Part shown: positions 34,579-43,810 of the stretch, piece after piece
Layout of the letters: each line of letters starts with the position of its first letter
Position numbering within the stretch: position 1 is the stretch's first letter
Source: Acidobacteria bacterium UBA2994
Lineage (GTDB): Bacteria; Acidobacteriota; Vicinamibacteria; Vicinamibacterales; UBA8438
Direction of reading: 5' to 3'
Length of the DNA stretch: 64,000 nt
Assembly: GCA_002346545.1 (NCBI GenBank)
Contig: DEAA01000078.1
Coordinates: 12,280 to 76,279 of the forward strand
Made by a program: the position numbers and the translations under genes
The notes under the pieces: model-generated
Told to the model about the DNA's origin: nothing
Seen by the model: the letters and a program-made list of their open reading frames with translations, nothing else
Databases searched by the model: none

Positions 34579-35737
34579 AGGTGACATACAAGTCGGTCGG
34601 CTGGTGCCAGTGCGGATCCCAACCCGCCCCGATATGCATCCCCCGCTCGTTCTCCCGTAGGCTGATCGCTGGCGTAACGTTCATGAAAGGCGTCGAGTCC
34701 GTGTTGGTCATGTGCGGCCCGACCGCGGCGGGATAGTCGGTGGCATACATATCGTTGGCGGCCTTGAAAACGAACGCCAGATCCCGCGAGGCCTCGGCCA
34801 ACTCGGAATTCTCCTGAAACTCGATATTGACGTCCGCTTCGGGACGCTGATCGCGGCTAACTTCCCCATCCGGCCCCGGCGCCCCATGGTCGAACAGCAT
34901 CATGTCGTGCTGGATCATGCCTAGCCAGCGCGGCTCGGGATAACGCCCCGACCCGGGTGGATCTTCCAACCCTTGTCGTTCTCGCCGCTGCTCGACGTAG
35001 GCGCGACTCCCATTCAACCCGGTCTCCTCGTTGTTCCAGAGGGCAAAACGAACCGAACGGGTGGTCTGTACGTCGGGCGCACTAAAGATACGGGCCAGTT
35101 CCATGACGATGGCGGTGCCAGAACCGTCATCGTTGGCGGCCTCGCCGAACCCGTGCCCGTCCATGTGCGCACCGATGATGTACATCTCGTCCGGATTCGT
35201 CGTCCCGACCTTGGTACAGTAGACCTCAGACCGTGGCCCGTTCGTCGGTTCCTCCCGGTTGAGTTCGCGGAGCCGCTCATCCGGCTGCCTCATTGGGTCA
35301 CGCACCACGCCGGTCCGCCGCCGGAAGCCGAAGATCGAACTCCCGCCAGGCCCGTACCCGTTGCGTCCTACACGTCCACCGGTCGGTGTCGGCTCGGTCG
35401 GGTTGAGCGGCGGACGGGCCCCGGACGGACGACGCCCGCTGGGGCGACGCGGCGCCGGCTCGTAGGTGTAGTGGAGCCGTTCGGTCGAACATCCGACGTC
35501 TGCGAGCCACGCTTCGATCCAGTCCACGGCATCCCGGTTCCGCTGGGTACCCTGGCGGCGATCGCCGAACCGAGTCAATTCCTTGATGGTGGCCTTGTAG
35601 CGCTCGAGATCGAGGCGGGCCACGAGGGCTTGCACGGTCGGGTCCGGCTCAGTGCGACCCTGCGCCCGACCTTGAGGTGTCGACAACCCCACCAGTGCGG
35701 CAGTGGTCACCAACAGCATCGCCCTGAGCAATGTCAT
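34487..35737 (-). CDS. Secreted M28-family metallopeptidase (copy 2)
   Basis: 416 residues. The ATG at 35737 is placed 6 bases after GGAG; an ATG at 35749 is an alternative. Signal peptide 1-~22. The zinc motifs are 'IIGAHMDGHGFGEAANDDGSG' region (His, Asp), 'LWNNEETGLNGS' (Glu-Glu) and 'GWDPHWHQPTD' (final His). An Arg/Pro-rich insertion (about 100-150) with 'RRPSGRRPSGARP' separates the N-terminus from the core and is unusual. It lacks the PA domain seen in copy 1. It may act on periplasmic peptides. The 3' end overlaps rarD. Confidence 0.87.
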   Translation of the reverse strand: MTLLRAMLLVTTAALVGLSTPQGRAQGRTEPDPTVQALVARLDLERYKATIKELTRFGDRRQGTQRNRDAVDWIEAWLADVGCSTERLHYTYEPAPRRPSGRRPSGARPPLNPTEPTPTGGRVGRNGYGPGGSSIFGFRRRTGVVRDPMRQPDERLRELNREEPTNGPRSEVYCTKVGTTNPDEMYIIGAHMDGHGFGEAANDDGSGTAIVMELARIFSAPDVQTTRSVRFALWNNEETGLNGSRAYVEQRRERQGLEDPPGSGRYPEPRWLGMIQHDMMLFDHGAPGPDGEVSRDQRPEADVNIEFQENSELAEASRDLAFVFKAANDMYATDYPAAVGPHMTNTDSTPFMNVTPAISLRENERGMHIGAGWDPHWHQPTDLYVTFTDDDFRLGLNAAQTTLAAIARLVDAEVAP

Positions 35738-35794
35738 CGGATTCTCCATCGGCCAGACCGCACCGGCGAGAAGCCCGGCCTGACGGCGTGTGGC

Positions 35795-36868
35795 CTAGGC
35801 GATACCCGCTCCCAACACACCTACGTAAACCGAGTACAGCGATTGGCTTGCCGTCATAAACAACCGGTTGCGGCGGGTGCCGCCAAAGCAGACGTTGGCG
35901 CACCGCTCGGGAAGCCGGATGGCACCGATCATGTCGCCGTCCGGGGCAGTCACGATGACCCCATTTCCGGCGCCGGCCCAGACATTGCCGTCCACATCGC
36001 ACCGGATCCCGTCAGCCGCGATCAACTGGTCGGTGCCGGGGGCGCGAAGCTCGGCATGCCGGCGGCCGTTGCGCAGCCGCGGGCCGTCGACGTCGAAGAC
36101 CCGGATCTCACGACCGGAGCCGGTGTCGGCAACATACAGCCGACTGTAGTCTGGCGAAAAGCAGAGACCGTTCGGCCCGCCTGGTTCATCGGTAACCAGC
36201 ACCGCCACTCCACTTTGCGGATCCACACGATATACCGCGGGCGGCGTCTCCGACTCGGCCCGAAACCCCTCGTAATCGCCCCGGATGCCGTAGGGCGGAT
36301 CAGTGAACCAGATGCTCCCGTCAGGGTGCACGACCGCGTCGTTGGGCGAATTCAACCGCTTGCCGTCGTAGCGGTCGACGATGGTTGTCACGTCGCCGTT
36401 CTGCTCATAGCGGGCAACCCGGCGCCCGCCATGCTCACACGAGATCTGGCGTCCCTCGCGGTCGAACGTGTTGCCGTTGCTGTGCCCAGACGGGCTGCGG
36501 AAAACGGTGACCCTGCCGTCGTCCTGAAGCCAGCGATGCTGCACGTTGTTGGGAATGTCGCTCCAGACCAAGTACTGCCCCACTCCGTTCCAGGCCGGCC
36601 CCTCAGCCCACATCGTCCCGATGTGCAGGCGCTTGATCGGCGTATTGAACAGGATGTAGCGACGAAAACGCTGATCGAGCGCGATCAGGTCCGGATCCGG
36701 ATAGGACAGCGGCGACCGCCCCGACCAGTCCCTCGGCTCGTATGGAGGAATGTCTGGCGCTTGCTGCCAGGCGCGGAGCGGCGCCACCACGCCGCTCGCC
36801 ACCGCAGTGCCCAGGAAAGCTCGCCGACTCCAGGGTCCGGAGATGCTGTCCTGCGTGCGTTCTGCCAT
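35795..36868 (-). CDS. Tat-exported SMP-30/gluconolactonase-like protein
   Basis: 357 residues. 'SRRAFLGTAVASG' near the N-terminus is a twin-arginine signal. The propeller carries 'MWAEGPAWNG' (metal Glu), 'NSPNDAVVHPDGSIWFTD' (metal Asn), 'GPNGLCFSPDYSRLYVADT' and 'AADGIRCDVDGNVW' (metal Asp), which is the Ca2+-dependent lactonase family. It probably opens sugar lactones, a logical next step after quinoprotein sugar oxidation in the same compartment. AAGGA is 12 bases upstream of the ATG. TATAAT at 36922-36917. Confidence 0.88.
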   Translation of the reverse strand: MAERTQDSISGPWSRRAFLGTAVASGVVAPLRAWQQAPDIPPYEPRDWSGRSPLSYPDPDLIALDQRFRRYILFNTPIKRLHIGTMWAEGPAWNGVGQYLVWSDIPNNVQHRWLQDDGRVTVFRSPSGHSNGNTFDREGRQISCEHGGRRVARYEQNGDVTTIVDRYDGKRLNSPNDAVVHPDGSIWFTDPPYGIRGDYEGFRAESETPPAVYRVDPQSGVAVLVTDEPGGPNGLCFSPDYSRLYVADTGSGREIRVFDVDGPRLRNGRRHAELRAPGTDQLIAADGIRCDVDGNVWAGAGNGVIVTAPDGDMIGAIRLPERCANVCFGGTRRNRLFMTASQSLYSVYVGVLGAGIA

Positions 36869-36916
36869 GGTGTGCTGTTCCTTCCGCCGGAGGGCGATGT
36901 CGTGTGAACTGACGCG

Positions 36917-36922
36917 ATTATA
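36917..36922 (-). promoter_or_regulatory. -10 box TATAAT for the SMP-30 gene
   Basis: The minus strand reads TATAAT 48 bases upstream of the ATG at 36868. The 148-bp gap from 36869 to 37016 also holds a weak 6-bp dyad (36972-36990) after the upstream gene's stop. Confidence 0.5.
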
Positions 36923-37016
36923 GCTCCGCCTCGATCGCTGGTCGCCGCGCTGGGCGAGCCCGTGCCTAAGGCCGCATTACCGCTATGCGGCGTCCGTGGC
37001 CTCCTGCAGCCGACCG

Positions 37017-38372
37017 CTACTCTTCGGCGATGCGATACAGCTTGGTGGCCGTCCGAATGATCAGGCTATCGCGAGCGATGGCCGGCGTCGAGAGCGTCAT
37101 CTCGTCAAGCGTGTTACGCCCCAGGACCGAGAACTCCGGACCGGCTTGGATCACGAACGTGTCGCCATCCTCGCTAAGGGCGAAGAGCTTGTCGTTGTAG
37201 GCCCACGGCGACGCGCTGAAGAGCGTGCCGGCGGTGATACGGCGCCGCTCGTAGACCTCGGCGCCTGTGCGAGCGTCGTACGCCATCATGATGCCGCGAT
37301 CGAGCAAGGTGTAGTGGGTGTCGCCGTAGACGATCGACGACGGGTTGTAGGACCCGAGTTGCGGGTGCGACCAGACGATGTAGTCGTTGCTGTTCGTGCC
37401 CTCGGGCAAGGTGATGTCGCCGCTGGCGCCAGGCCGGATAGCGTAGACCGGCCGGCTGTCGTCGGCGACATATCCAGAATTAATGAACAACAGGCCGTGC
37501 TCGGAGAACGGAGTCGGAATAACCAGCGACGACATCCCGGTCAAGCTCCAGAGCAGCACGCCGTCAAGGCTGTAGGATCGCACGCCGTCCCGCCCCGTAG
37601 TGACGAGCTCCGTACGCACGTCGTTCGCCCACACGAACGGCGTCGACCAGTTCGATGCCTCCTCGCGGTCTGTTCTCCAGAGTTCGTCGCCCGTGGCGGC
37701 ATCGAACGACGCCACCCACGACTCCTCCTCGCTGTCGTTCACGACATACAGCCGTCCTTCATGGAGCACAGGCGAGCTCGCCGCACCCCACTCCCTCCGC
37801 GGCAGCCAGTCGAACTCCTTCGCCCACACGACCTCGCCCTCGAAGTCGACGGCGTAGAGACCAATGTCGGCCATATAGACATAGACCCGCTCTCCATCGG
37901 TGATCGGGGTCTCCGAGGCGAACGTACTCTTCTGATGGGTAGGCAGCGACGGGATGGCCTCGTGCAGGGTGCGCTCCCAGCGCACCGCACCCGTCTCGAA
38001 ATCCACGTCATAAAGCGACCACCGGAGCGGCGCGTCTAGTTCGGTGATGTTGGAGCCCGTCATGGCCCCCCCGAGGGAACGCGCCCGGTAGTTCTCTACC
38101 GGCTGGATCTCGACTTCGGGTCCTGTCGCAGCCGTCGACGTGAGCACGAAGACATGGTCGCCCCATACAATGGGCGACGCCCACCCACGTCCAGGCATGT
38201 CGATTTCCCACGCGATGTTCTCGTCCGGCCCCCACGATTCAGGCAGTCGCGGATTGTCGGCTACTACTCCAGCACGCTCGCCGCGGAATTGGGGCCAGTT
38301 GTCCTGCGCGTTGCCGGCGGTGGCAAACACGCTCACAATCCCCAGGACGAACACGGTCGGACGGATCCTCAT
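37017..38372 (-). CDS. Secreted PQQ-like beta-propeller protein (copy 1)
   Basis: 451 residues. GAGGAGCG precedes the ATG at 38372, and a signal peptide ends 'GNAQ'. The mature protein begins 'NWPQFRGERAGV' and holds repeated blades such as 'GDHVFVLTSTAATG', 'YAVDFEGEVVWAKEFDW' and 'ASFDAATGDELWRT', the PQQ/BamB-like repeat signature. The catalytic residues of PQQ dehydrogenases are not evident, so it may be a structural or binding propeller. It is divergent from an operon that ends in a related propeller (40519). Confidence 0.85.
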   Translation of the reverse strand: MRIRPTVFVLGIVSVFATAGNAQDNWPQFRGERAGVVADNPRLPESWGPDENIAWEIDMPGRGWASPIVWGDHVFVLTSTAATGPEVEIQPVENYRARSLGGAMTGSNITELDAPLRWSLYDVDFETGAVRWERTLHEAIPSLPTHQKSTFASETPITDGERVYVYMADIGLYAVDFEGEVVWAKEFDWLPRREWGAASSPVLHEGRLYVVNDSEEESWVASFDAATGDELWRTDREEASNWSTPFVWANDVRTELVTTGRDGVRSYSLDGVLLWSLTGMSSLVIPTPFSEHGLLFINSGYVADDSRPVYAIRPGASGDITLPEGTNSNDYIVWSHPQLGSYNPSSIVYGDTHYTLLDRGIMMAYDARTGAEVYERRRITAGTLFSASPWAYNDKLFALSEDGDTFVIQAGPEFSVLGRNTLDEMTLSTPAIARDSLIIRTATKLYRIAEE

Positions 38373-38424
38373 GGAACGCTCCTCAAGAACGAGACATCTG
38401 CCGGGAAGCCGGCAGTTTTGAAGG

Positions 38425-38430
38425 TATTCT
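38425..38430 (+). promoter_or_regulatory. -10 box TATTCT, 8 bases before ATG
   Basis: TATTCT ends 8 bases before the ATG at 38439, leaving no room for a leader with a ribosome site. Suggests a leaderless operon mRNA. Confidence 0.45.
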
Positions 38431-38438
38431 ACCCGCCG

Positions 38439-39587
38439 ATGCCGCCAGTCTCACGCCCTCGCAGCCACTGGCTCGCTCTGGGCACTGCTTTCCTGTTGAC
38501 GTCGGTCGCGGCCGACGCCCAACCGTCGTCCGGTACCCATCACGTGCGGTCGCGCCCAGACACAGTCAGCTGGGGCTGGTTTCCGCTGGACAAGGCGCCG
38601 GTGCTCACCATCGAATCCGGCGAGACGGTGACCATCGACACGATCAGCCACGCCGGGTCGACACAGCCAGAATCTCCGGAGACCTCACTCGCCGCTCTTG
38701 GAGTGCAACCGGACGAGATCCTGCCCGACGTGCTCGCATTCTGGCAATCGCGCAACAATCGCCCGCGGGAAGGGCGCAGCGGACACGTCATCACCGGACC
38801 GATCGCGATCGCCGGCGCGGAGCCTGGCGACGTCCTCGAGGTCCAGGTCCTCGCCCTCACCCCCCGTGTACCCTGGGGCATCAACAGCACCGGCCCGACG
38901 AGCGGCGTCTACGGACAGAGCTACCCCGGCTCACGACCAACCGACCGGATACGGGAGGAAGTCGAGGCGGCCCAGCACCTGTATCGCACCCGCAGTGTCG
39001 ACGGTGACCTCGTCGCCGTAGTCTCCGAGACCATCCATGTGCCGCTGACGCCGTTCATGGGCATCATGGCGGTGGCACCAGATCCGGTACTCGGTGAACC
39101 GGGGGTCACCGTATCCGGTGTCCAGGCATCGCGTCCGCCGGGTCGCTTTGGCGGCAACATGGACGTGAAGGACCTCGGGGTGGGCAGCACGCTATACCTA
39201 CCGGTACTGCAGCCCGGGGGACTGTTCTATGTCGGCGATCCACACTCAGCGCAAGGTGACGGTGAGGTCAGCGGCACCGCGATCGAGCAGTCCCTGACCG
39301 GCCGATTCCGTTTCGTCCTGCACAAGGATGAACCGTTGACGATGCCAAGGGCCGAAACCGACACCCACTACATCTTGATGGGGATCGACCTGGACCTGGA
39401 CCGCGCCCTCCAGCAGGCCGTCGACGAGGTCGTGGCGTTCCTGGTGGCCGTCGAGGGCCTGACTGCAACCGAAGCCACCTCCCTCGCGAGTATCGCTGTC
39501 GACTTCCAGATTGCCGAAGCCGTCGACCTGACCCAGCTCGTTACCGGAAAGATCCCCAAGCGCATTTTCCTGGAGGAGCCCCAATGA
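38439..39587 (+). CDS. Exported acetamidase/formamidase-family protein
   Basis: 382 residues. The ATG at 38439 opens a signal peptide (MPPVSRPRSHWLALGTAFLL...ADAQ). The body matches the FmdA/AmdA acetamidase fold: 'ITGPIAIAGAEPGDVLEVQV', 'FMGIMAVAP', 'PPGRFGGNMDVKDLGVGSTL', 'PGGLFYVGDPHSAQGDGE'. These enzymes hydrolyse short-chain amides to acid and ammonia and are normally cytoplasmic. First gene of a run in which its TGA overlaps the metallo-hydrolase ATG (ATGA). Confidence 0.9.
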   Translation: MPPVSRPRSHWLALGTAFLLTSVAADAQPSSGTHHVRSRPDTVSWGWFPLDKAPVLTIESGETVTIDTISHAGSTQPESPETSLAALGVQPDEILPDVLAFWQSRNNRPREGRSGHVITGPIAIAGAEPGDVLEVQVLALTPRVPWGINSTGPTSGVYGQSYPGSRPTDRIREEVEAAQHLYRTRSVDGDLVAVVSETIHVPLTPFMGIMAVAPDPVLGEPGVTVSGVQASRPPGRFGGNMDVKDLGVGSTLYLPVLQPGGLFYVGDPHSAQGDGEVSGTAIEQSLTGRFRFVLHKDEPLTMPRAETDTHYILMGIDLDLDRALQQAVDEVVAFLVAVEGLTATEATSLASIAVDFQIAEAVDLTQLVTGKIPKRIFLEEPQ

Positions 39588-40516
39588 GACGCAGTCTGCC
39601 CCTCGGCCTGCTGGCCACCATCGCCATCCTGACCGTGGCGCTGGTCCCTGGCGCAGCCCAGGAGGATCACGCGGTCACCATCCAGTCAATGGACGTCCGC
39701 GAGAACCTTTACGTTATCAGCGGCGGCGGCGGCCACACCGCGGCGCTGATAACAGAGGACCACGGAGTGGTGATCGTCGACACGAAACTGGCTGGCTGGG
39801 GTCAGTCGATCATCGACACCATGGCGCTCATCACAGAGGAGCCGATCACGACCATCATCAACACGCACACCCACGGCGACCACGTGGGCGGCAACGCCGA
39901 CTTCCCAGTCGCGGTCGAGATTATCGCCCACGAGAACACGGCGGCCCGCATGGAGGAAACCGAGGCGATCACCGGGCAGGCCCACGCACAGGCCGACCGG
40001 ACCTACGCCGATCGGCTCACCCTGTTCGAGGGCCGCGACCAGATCGACCTGTACCACTTTGGAGCCGGACACACCGACGGCGATACCATCGTGGTGTTCC
40101 CTGCGCTCCGCACGATTCACATGGGGGACTTGTTCGCATTTCTCGGGCCACCCTATATCGACGTGAACAACGGCGGCAGCGGGGTGGCTTACCCCGACAC
40201 GCTCGAAGCGATCGTGGCGGCCTTCGACGACGTCGAGCGGGTAATCCCTGGCCACATCCCGCCTCCGCCGGGCAGTCCCATCTACGGCAGCTCCGCCTGT
40301 CGGCCGAGTTGCAGCGGGTGGTCGGGGTGGCAGGAAGTCGTGAACTACGCACAATTCAATCGCGACTTCTTGGACTCAGTACGGGCGTCACACACGGCTG
40401 GCCGGTCGGTCACCGAGGCAATCGCCGCACTCGACCTCTGGAGCCGCTACCCAGCCTATGGACAGAACCGCGCAGACGCTAACGTAGAGGCAATTTACGA
40501 CGAGTTGGATCGGTAA
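39584..40516 (+). CDS. Periplasmic metallo-beta-lactamase-fold hydrolase
   Basis: 310 residues. Signal peptide 1-~25. The zinc motif is 'NTHTHGDHVGGN', followed by 'FGAGHTDGD' and 'VIPGHIPPPPG', so all MBL metal ligands are present. It resembles quinoprotein-relay/SoxH-like MBL proteins often found beside PQQ enzymes, which fits the PQQ-like propeller gene 2 bp downstream. Substrate unknown. The start overlaps the acetamidase stop by 4 bp. Confidence 0.9.
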   Translation: MRRSLPLGLLATIAILTVALVPGAAQEDHAVTIQSMDVRENLYVISGGGGHTAALITEDHGVVIVDTKLAGWGQSIIDTMALITEEPITTIINTHTHGDHVGGNADFPVAVEIIAHENTAARMEETEAITGQAHAQADRTYADRLTLFEGRDQIDLYHFGAGHTDGDTIVVFPALRTIHMGDLFAFLGPPYIDVNNGGSGVAYPDTLEAIVAAFDDVERVIPGHIPPPPGSPIYGSSACRPSCSGWSGWQEVVNYAQFNRDFLDSVRASHTAGRSVTEAIAALDLWSRYPAYGQNRADANVEAIYDELDR

Positions 40517-40518
40517 TT

Positions 40519-41853
40519 ATGCACACGCAACACGCAAGACGACGACGTAGCTGGATTCTCACACTGCTGGTCGTGGCAGGAGCGGCCACCCTCTCAGCCG
40601 AAGACTGGCCCGAGTTCCGTGGCGAGGGACGGCTGGGCGTCTGGCGTGAGACCGGCATTCTCGAGCGCTTTCCCGAAGGCGGCCTCGAAGTCCGCTGGCG
40701 CACGCCGCTCCATCACGGCTACTCGGGTCCGGCCGTCGCCGACGGACGGGTCTTCGTCATCGACTTCGAACGCGGCCGTGGCCTGGAGGGCATCGAGCGA
40801 CTACTTGCGCTGGACGAAAATACCGGCGAGATCCTGTGGGAGACCAGCTGGGAAGCGAACTATGCGGGTGTGTCCTGGGATGAGGGTCCACGGGCCACGC
40901 CGACCGTCGACGGCGACCGCGTCTACGCCGTGGGCGCCAGCGGCATCATGACCGCTGCCAGCGTCGACACTGGTGAGGTGCTGTGGCGCACGCGGTTTCA
41001 GGAGGACTGGGGTTCCGAGATTCCCCAATGGGGTTTCGCAGGCTCGCCGATCTTGGACGGCGAACGGGTGATCACCCAGGTGGGCGGGACGCCCGACGCG
41101 AAAGTTGTCGCCTTTCACCGTGAGACCGGCGATGAAGTGTGGCGCGCCCTCTCATCGGTCGAAGCCGGGGCCGGAGTCGCCCAGCCCACCATCATTGACG
41201 CAGGCGGCGTTCGGCAGCTGATCATCTGGCACCCGCTGGCCGTATCCGCCCTCAACCCGGAAACCGGCGAGGTCTACTGGGAACAGCCATTCGAGGTGGA
41301 CTACAACATGACGGTGGCCACCCCGGTGCACCGCGGGAGCGACCTCTTCGTCACGACCTTCTACAACGGACCCATGATGCTGGGCCTCAACAACGACCGG
41401 CCGGCCGCCGAGATGGTCTGGCGCGGCAGCAGTAACAGCGAGATCCTGACCGATGGCCTGCACGCCGTGATCGGCACCCCGATCATCGACGGCGACTACA
41501 TCTACGGATTCGGCAGCTATGGACAGCTGCGTTGTCTCGTCGCTGCGACCGGTGAACGGGTCTGGGAAACACAGGACGCCACCAGCGAACGCGCCCGGTG
41601 GGCAAGCGCGTTCATGGTGCAGCACGAAGACCGGGTCTTCATTAACAACGACCGAGGCGACTTGATCATCGCGCGGTTGACGCCAGAGGGCTACGAGGAG
41701 CTCGACCGCACGCCGCTGATCGAGCCAACTTCACGTCCCGGCAATCGCCGGGAGCTTACCTACGTGAACTGGTCGCATCCGGCCTACGCCAACCGGCACA
41801 TCATCGCGAGAAACGACGAGGAGATCATCTCGGCCTCCCTCGCCGCCCCGTAG
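40519..41853 (+). CDS. Secreted PQQ-like beta-propeller protein (copy 2)
   Basis: 444 residues. Starts 2 bp after the metallo-hydrolase. A signal peptide precedes 'DWPEFRGEGRLGVW', the same opening as the gene at 37017. Blades include 'LALDENTGEILWETSWEA', 'TAASVDTGEVLWRTRF' and 'ALNPETGEVYWEQPFEV', i.e. 'G-x-x-x-W' repeats of PQQ-like/BamB propellers. The acetamidase/MBL/propeller order suggests a coupled periplasmic pathway. It converges with the small gene at 41866. Confidence 0.87.
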   Translation: MHTQHARRRRSWILTLLVVAGAATLSAEDWPEFRGEGRLGVWRETGILERFPEGGLEVRWRTPLHHGYSGPAVADGRVFVIDFERGRGLEGIERLLALDENTGEILWETSWEANYAGVSWDEGPRATPTVDGDRVYAVGASGIMTAASVDTGEVLWRTRFQEDWGSEIPQWGFAGSPILDGERVITQVGGTPDAKVVAFHRETGDEVWRALSSVEAGAGVAQPTIIDAGGVRQLIIWHPLAVSALNPETGEVYWEQPFEVDYNMTVATPVHRGSDLFVTTFYNGPMMLGLNNDRPAAEMVWRGSSNSEILTDGLHAVIGTPIIDGDYIYGFGSYGQLRCLVAATGERVWETQDATSERARWASAFMVQHEDRVFINNDRGDLIIARLTPEGYEELDRTPLIEPTSRPGNRRELTYVNWSHPAYANRHIIARNDEEIISASLAAP

Positions 41854-41865
41854 CGCACGGACTTA

Positions 41866-42279
41866 TCACTGTCTCTCGCCGGCACCCTCGATCGTGAACT
41901 GACCGCCCCCGAGCGACATCGACGCATCGACCGTGTCGTCGCCGGTCAGCGTGAGGGTCATCGCGATCTCCATCCGGCCGCGCCGACTCTCCCGTTCGAA
42001 GGCCAGCACCAGGTCGTCGCCACTCCGGGCAACCTCGGTCACATCGCTTGGCCCGCCGCGACCACCCTCTATGCGCGCCGCCACCATGCCGCCTTCGTCG
42101 CGCACCGTGACGGTCTGCGAGACATTCCCACCCCGGGGCCCATCCAGCGTGACGATCCAGGTGCCGATGAACTCCGTCGCCTCCGATGCCGCCAACTCCG
42201 ACGTCTGACCGGCAGACGTCGGTCCGGCCAGCAACATCATTCCGAACACCGCCGCAGCACCTAGCCTTCGCTTCACCAT
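41866..42279 (-). CDS. Small secreted hypothetical protein, 137 aa
   Basis: GAGGAG lies upstream of the ATG at 42279. A signal peptide (MVKRRLGAAAVFGMMLLAGPTSAG) precedes a beta-rich domain with 'FIGTWIVTLDGPRGGNVSQT' and 'GGGQFTIEGAGER'. The pattern is lipocalin- or DUF-like small secreted proteins that report 'G-x-W', but I cannot name a family. Converges 12 bp from the propeller gene. Confidence 0.7.
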   Translation of the reverse strand: MVKRRLGAAAVFGMMLLAGPTSAGQTSELAASEATEFIGTWIVTLDGPRGGNVSQTVTVRDEGGMVAARIEGGRGGPSDVTEVARSGDDLVLAFERESRRGRMEIAMTLTLTGDDTVDASMSLGGGQFTIEGAGERQ

Positions 42280-42395
42280 TCCCTGGCTCCTCGTGTCAGG
42301 ATCCACGCGCCCTAATCGCTCTGTCCGCAAGGCGGCCCCACTTCGTCGACCGGTTACTGCCCCGGGTTATTCCAACGCAACGTGCCGGTCAAACT

Positions 42396-43703
42396 TCAGT
42401 CGATGATGGCTTGGTAGGTCATCGACGCCATGTCCGGGCGGACGTTCAGGTGCACGTAGGGCCGCAGCTGCTGGAGCACCATCCCGATCAGCTCCTCCTC
42501 CGGATCGATCCAGAAGATCGTGCCGAACGCCCCGCTCCAGTAGTAGGTCCCTTCCGACCGAGGCGTCGCCGCCGGGCCGAGGTCCGTCACCACCGCATAC
42601 CCCAGTCCGAAGCCGTAGCCTGGACCAGCCAGCCAAATCTCCTTATCGCCAGTGTGATTGGCGGTAACCATCTCGACCGTCTTCCGGCTCAGGATGCGGA
42701 CACCGTCCAACTCGCCGCCGTTCAGCATCATCTGGCTGAAACGAAAGTAGTCCCGCGCCGTCGACACCAAGCCGCCTGCCCCACTGAAGTAGGTGTGCGG
42801 TTCCGCCACATAGCGGCTACCCGTCGACGGAGCCTCCGACAGCGCAATCTGACTGTCGTCACCCGGGCGATACAACGCCGCAAACCGGTCCAGCTTCGAT
42901 TCGGGCAGGTAAAAGTGCGTATCGGTCATGTCGAGCGGTTCGAAGATGCGATCCTTGAAGAACTCATCGAGCGTCTGGCCAGACATCACCTCCACGAGGC
43001 GGCCGACGATATCGGTGGCGCGGCCATACTCCCAGTGCTCGCCCGGATGGAAATTCAGAGGGAGCTTCGCCAGTCGCTTCAGCATGTCGCCCACCGTGTC
43101 ACCCGGGCGAGTCTCGGCCGACATCTCCATGAACTCTGGCTGGGTGATCCCACGGTAGCTGTTAGCCAACCCTGCGGTGTGGGTCAGGATCTGCTGCACC
43201 GTAATCGGGCCGTTGGCAGGCTCCGTGTCGAAGCGGCTTGTGATCCGGGCGCCCGGTGGCGCCGGCACCGCCACTCGCATGTCGGCGAACTCCGGCAACC
43301 ACTTCGAGATAGGGTCGCGAAGCTGGAAGTGCCCGTCCTCGTACATCATCATCAGCGCCACCGAGGCGATCGGCTTGGTCATCGACGCAATCCTGAAGAT
43401 GCTGTCGTGGGTCATGGGCGCGGCGCTCTCCACGTCACGTTGGCCCTGCGCCGAGAAGTGGATGACTTTGCCCTGGCGTGCGACCAGCGTGACTACGCCG
43501 GCGGTTTCGCCACGGTCGATGTAGGCCTGCATTACCTGATCGATCCGCTCTAGGCGTTCGGATGACATGCCGACGCTCTCGGCCTCGGCGGTCGGAACAC
43601 CATCCATCTTCGGTAGATCCGCCTCGGCGCCGGCCAACCCGGCGGTCACCGCCGCCGTCCCCACCAATACCAGGCCGAGCCACTTCGCTATCGAGGTCCT
43701 CAT
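42396..43703 (-). CDS. Exported serine hydrolase, class C beta-lactamase family
   Basis: 435 residues. GGGAGGAG precedes the ATG at 43703. Signal peptide about 1-26. 'SMTK' (107-110) is the SxxK nucleophile/base motif. 'YGR' in 'HWEYGRATD' occupies the YxN position. A short glycine motif near 'YYWSGAFGT' takes the place of KTG. Such proteins are mostly esterases or peptidases of the S12 family rather than true beta-lactamases. Expressed from a TATAAT at 43761-43756, divergent from the ModA-like gene. Confidence 0.87.
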   Translation of the reverse strand: MRTSIAKWLGLVLVGTAAVTAGLAGAEADLPKMDGVPTAEAESVGMSSERLERIDQVMQAYIDRGETAGVVTLVARQGKVIHFSAQGQRDVESAAPMTHDSIFRIASMTKPIASVALMMMYEDGHFQLRDPISKWLPEFADMRVAVPAPPGARITSRFDTEPANGPITVQQILTHTAGLANSYRGITQPEFMEMSAETRPGDTVGDMLKRLAKLPLNFHPGEHWEYGRATDIVGRLVEVMSGQTLDEFFKDRIFEPLDMTDTHFYLPESKLDRFAALYRPGDDSQIALSEAPSTGSRYVAEPHTYFSGAGGLVSTARDYFRFSQMMLNGGELDGVRILSRKTVEMVTANHTGDKEIWLAGPGYGFGLGYAVVTDLGPAATPRSEGTYYWSGAFGTIFWIDPEEELIGMVLQQLRPYVHLNVRPDMASMTYQAIID

Positions 43704-43755
43704 CACACTCCTCCCGCGCACCCAGCGGCGCGCGTCGCTATTCCACGTGCCCGCG

Positions 43756-43761
43756 ATTATA
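43756..43761 (-). promoter_or_regulatory. -10 box TATAAT for the serine hydrolase
   Basis: The minus strand reads TATAAT about 52 bases upstream of the ATG at 43703, in a 107-bp divergent gap that also holds a plus-strand -10 box. Confidence 0.5.
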
Positions 43762-43797
43762 CGGCGCAGCCCGTGGTTCGCACCGGCCACCCCAGGA

Positions 43798-43803
43798 GAT
43801 AAT
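43798..43803 (+). promoter_or_regulatory. -10 box GATAAT, 7 bases before ATG
   Basis: GATAAT ends 7 bases before the ATG at 43811. As at 2869 and 38425, this geometry predicts a leaderless mRNA. Confidence 0.45.
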
Positions 43804-43810
43804 CACGCCG

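Noticed and set aside
34973..36907. 644-codon open frame on the plus strand
   Set aside because: Antisense to M28 peptidase and SMP-30 genes, both with clear motifs; composition is that of a GC shadow.
42186..43553. 455-codon open frame on the plus strand
   Set aside because: Antisense to the serine hydrolase with SMTK motif; no recognisable domain, Arg/His-rich.
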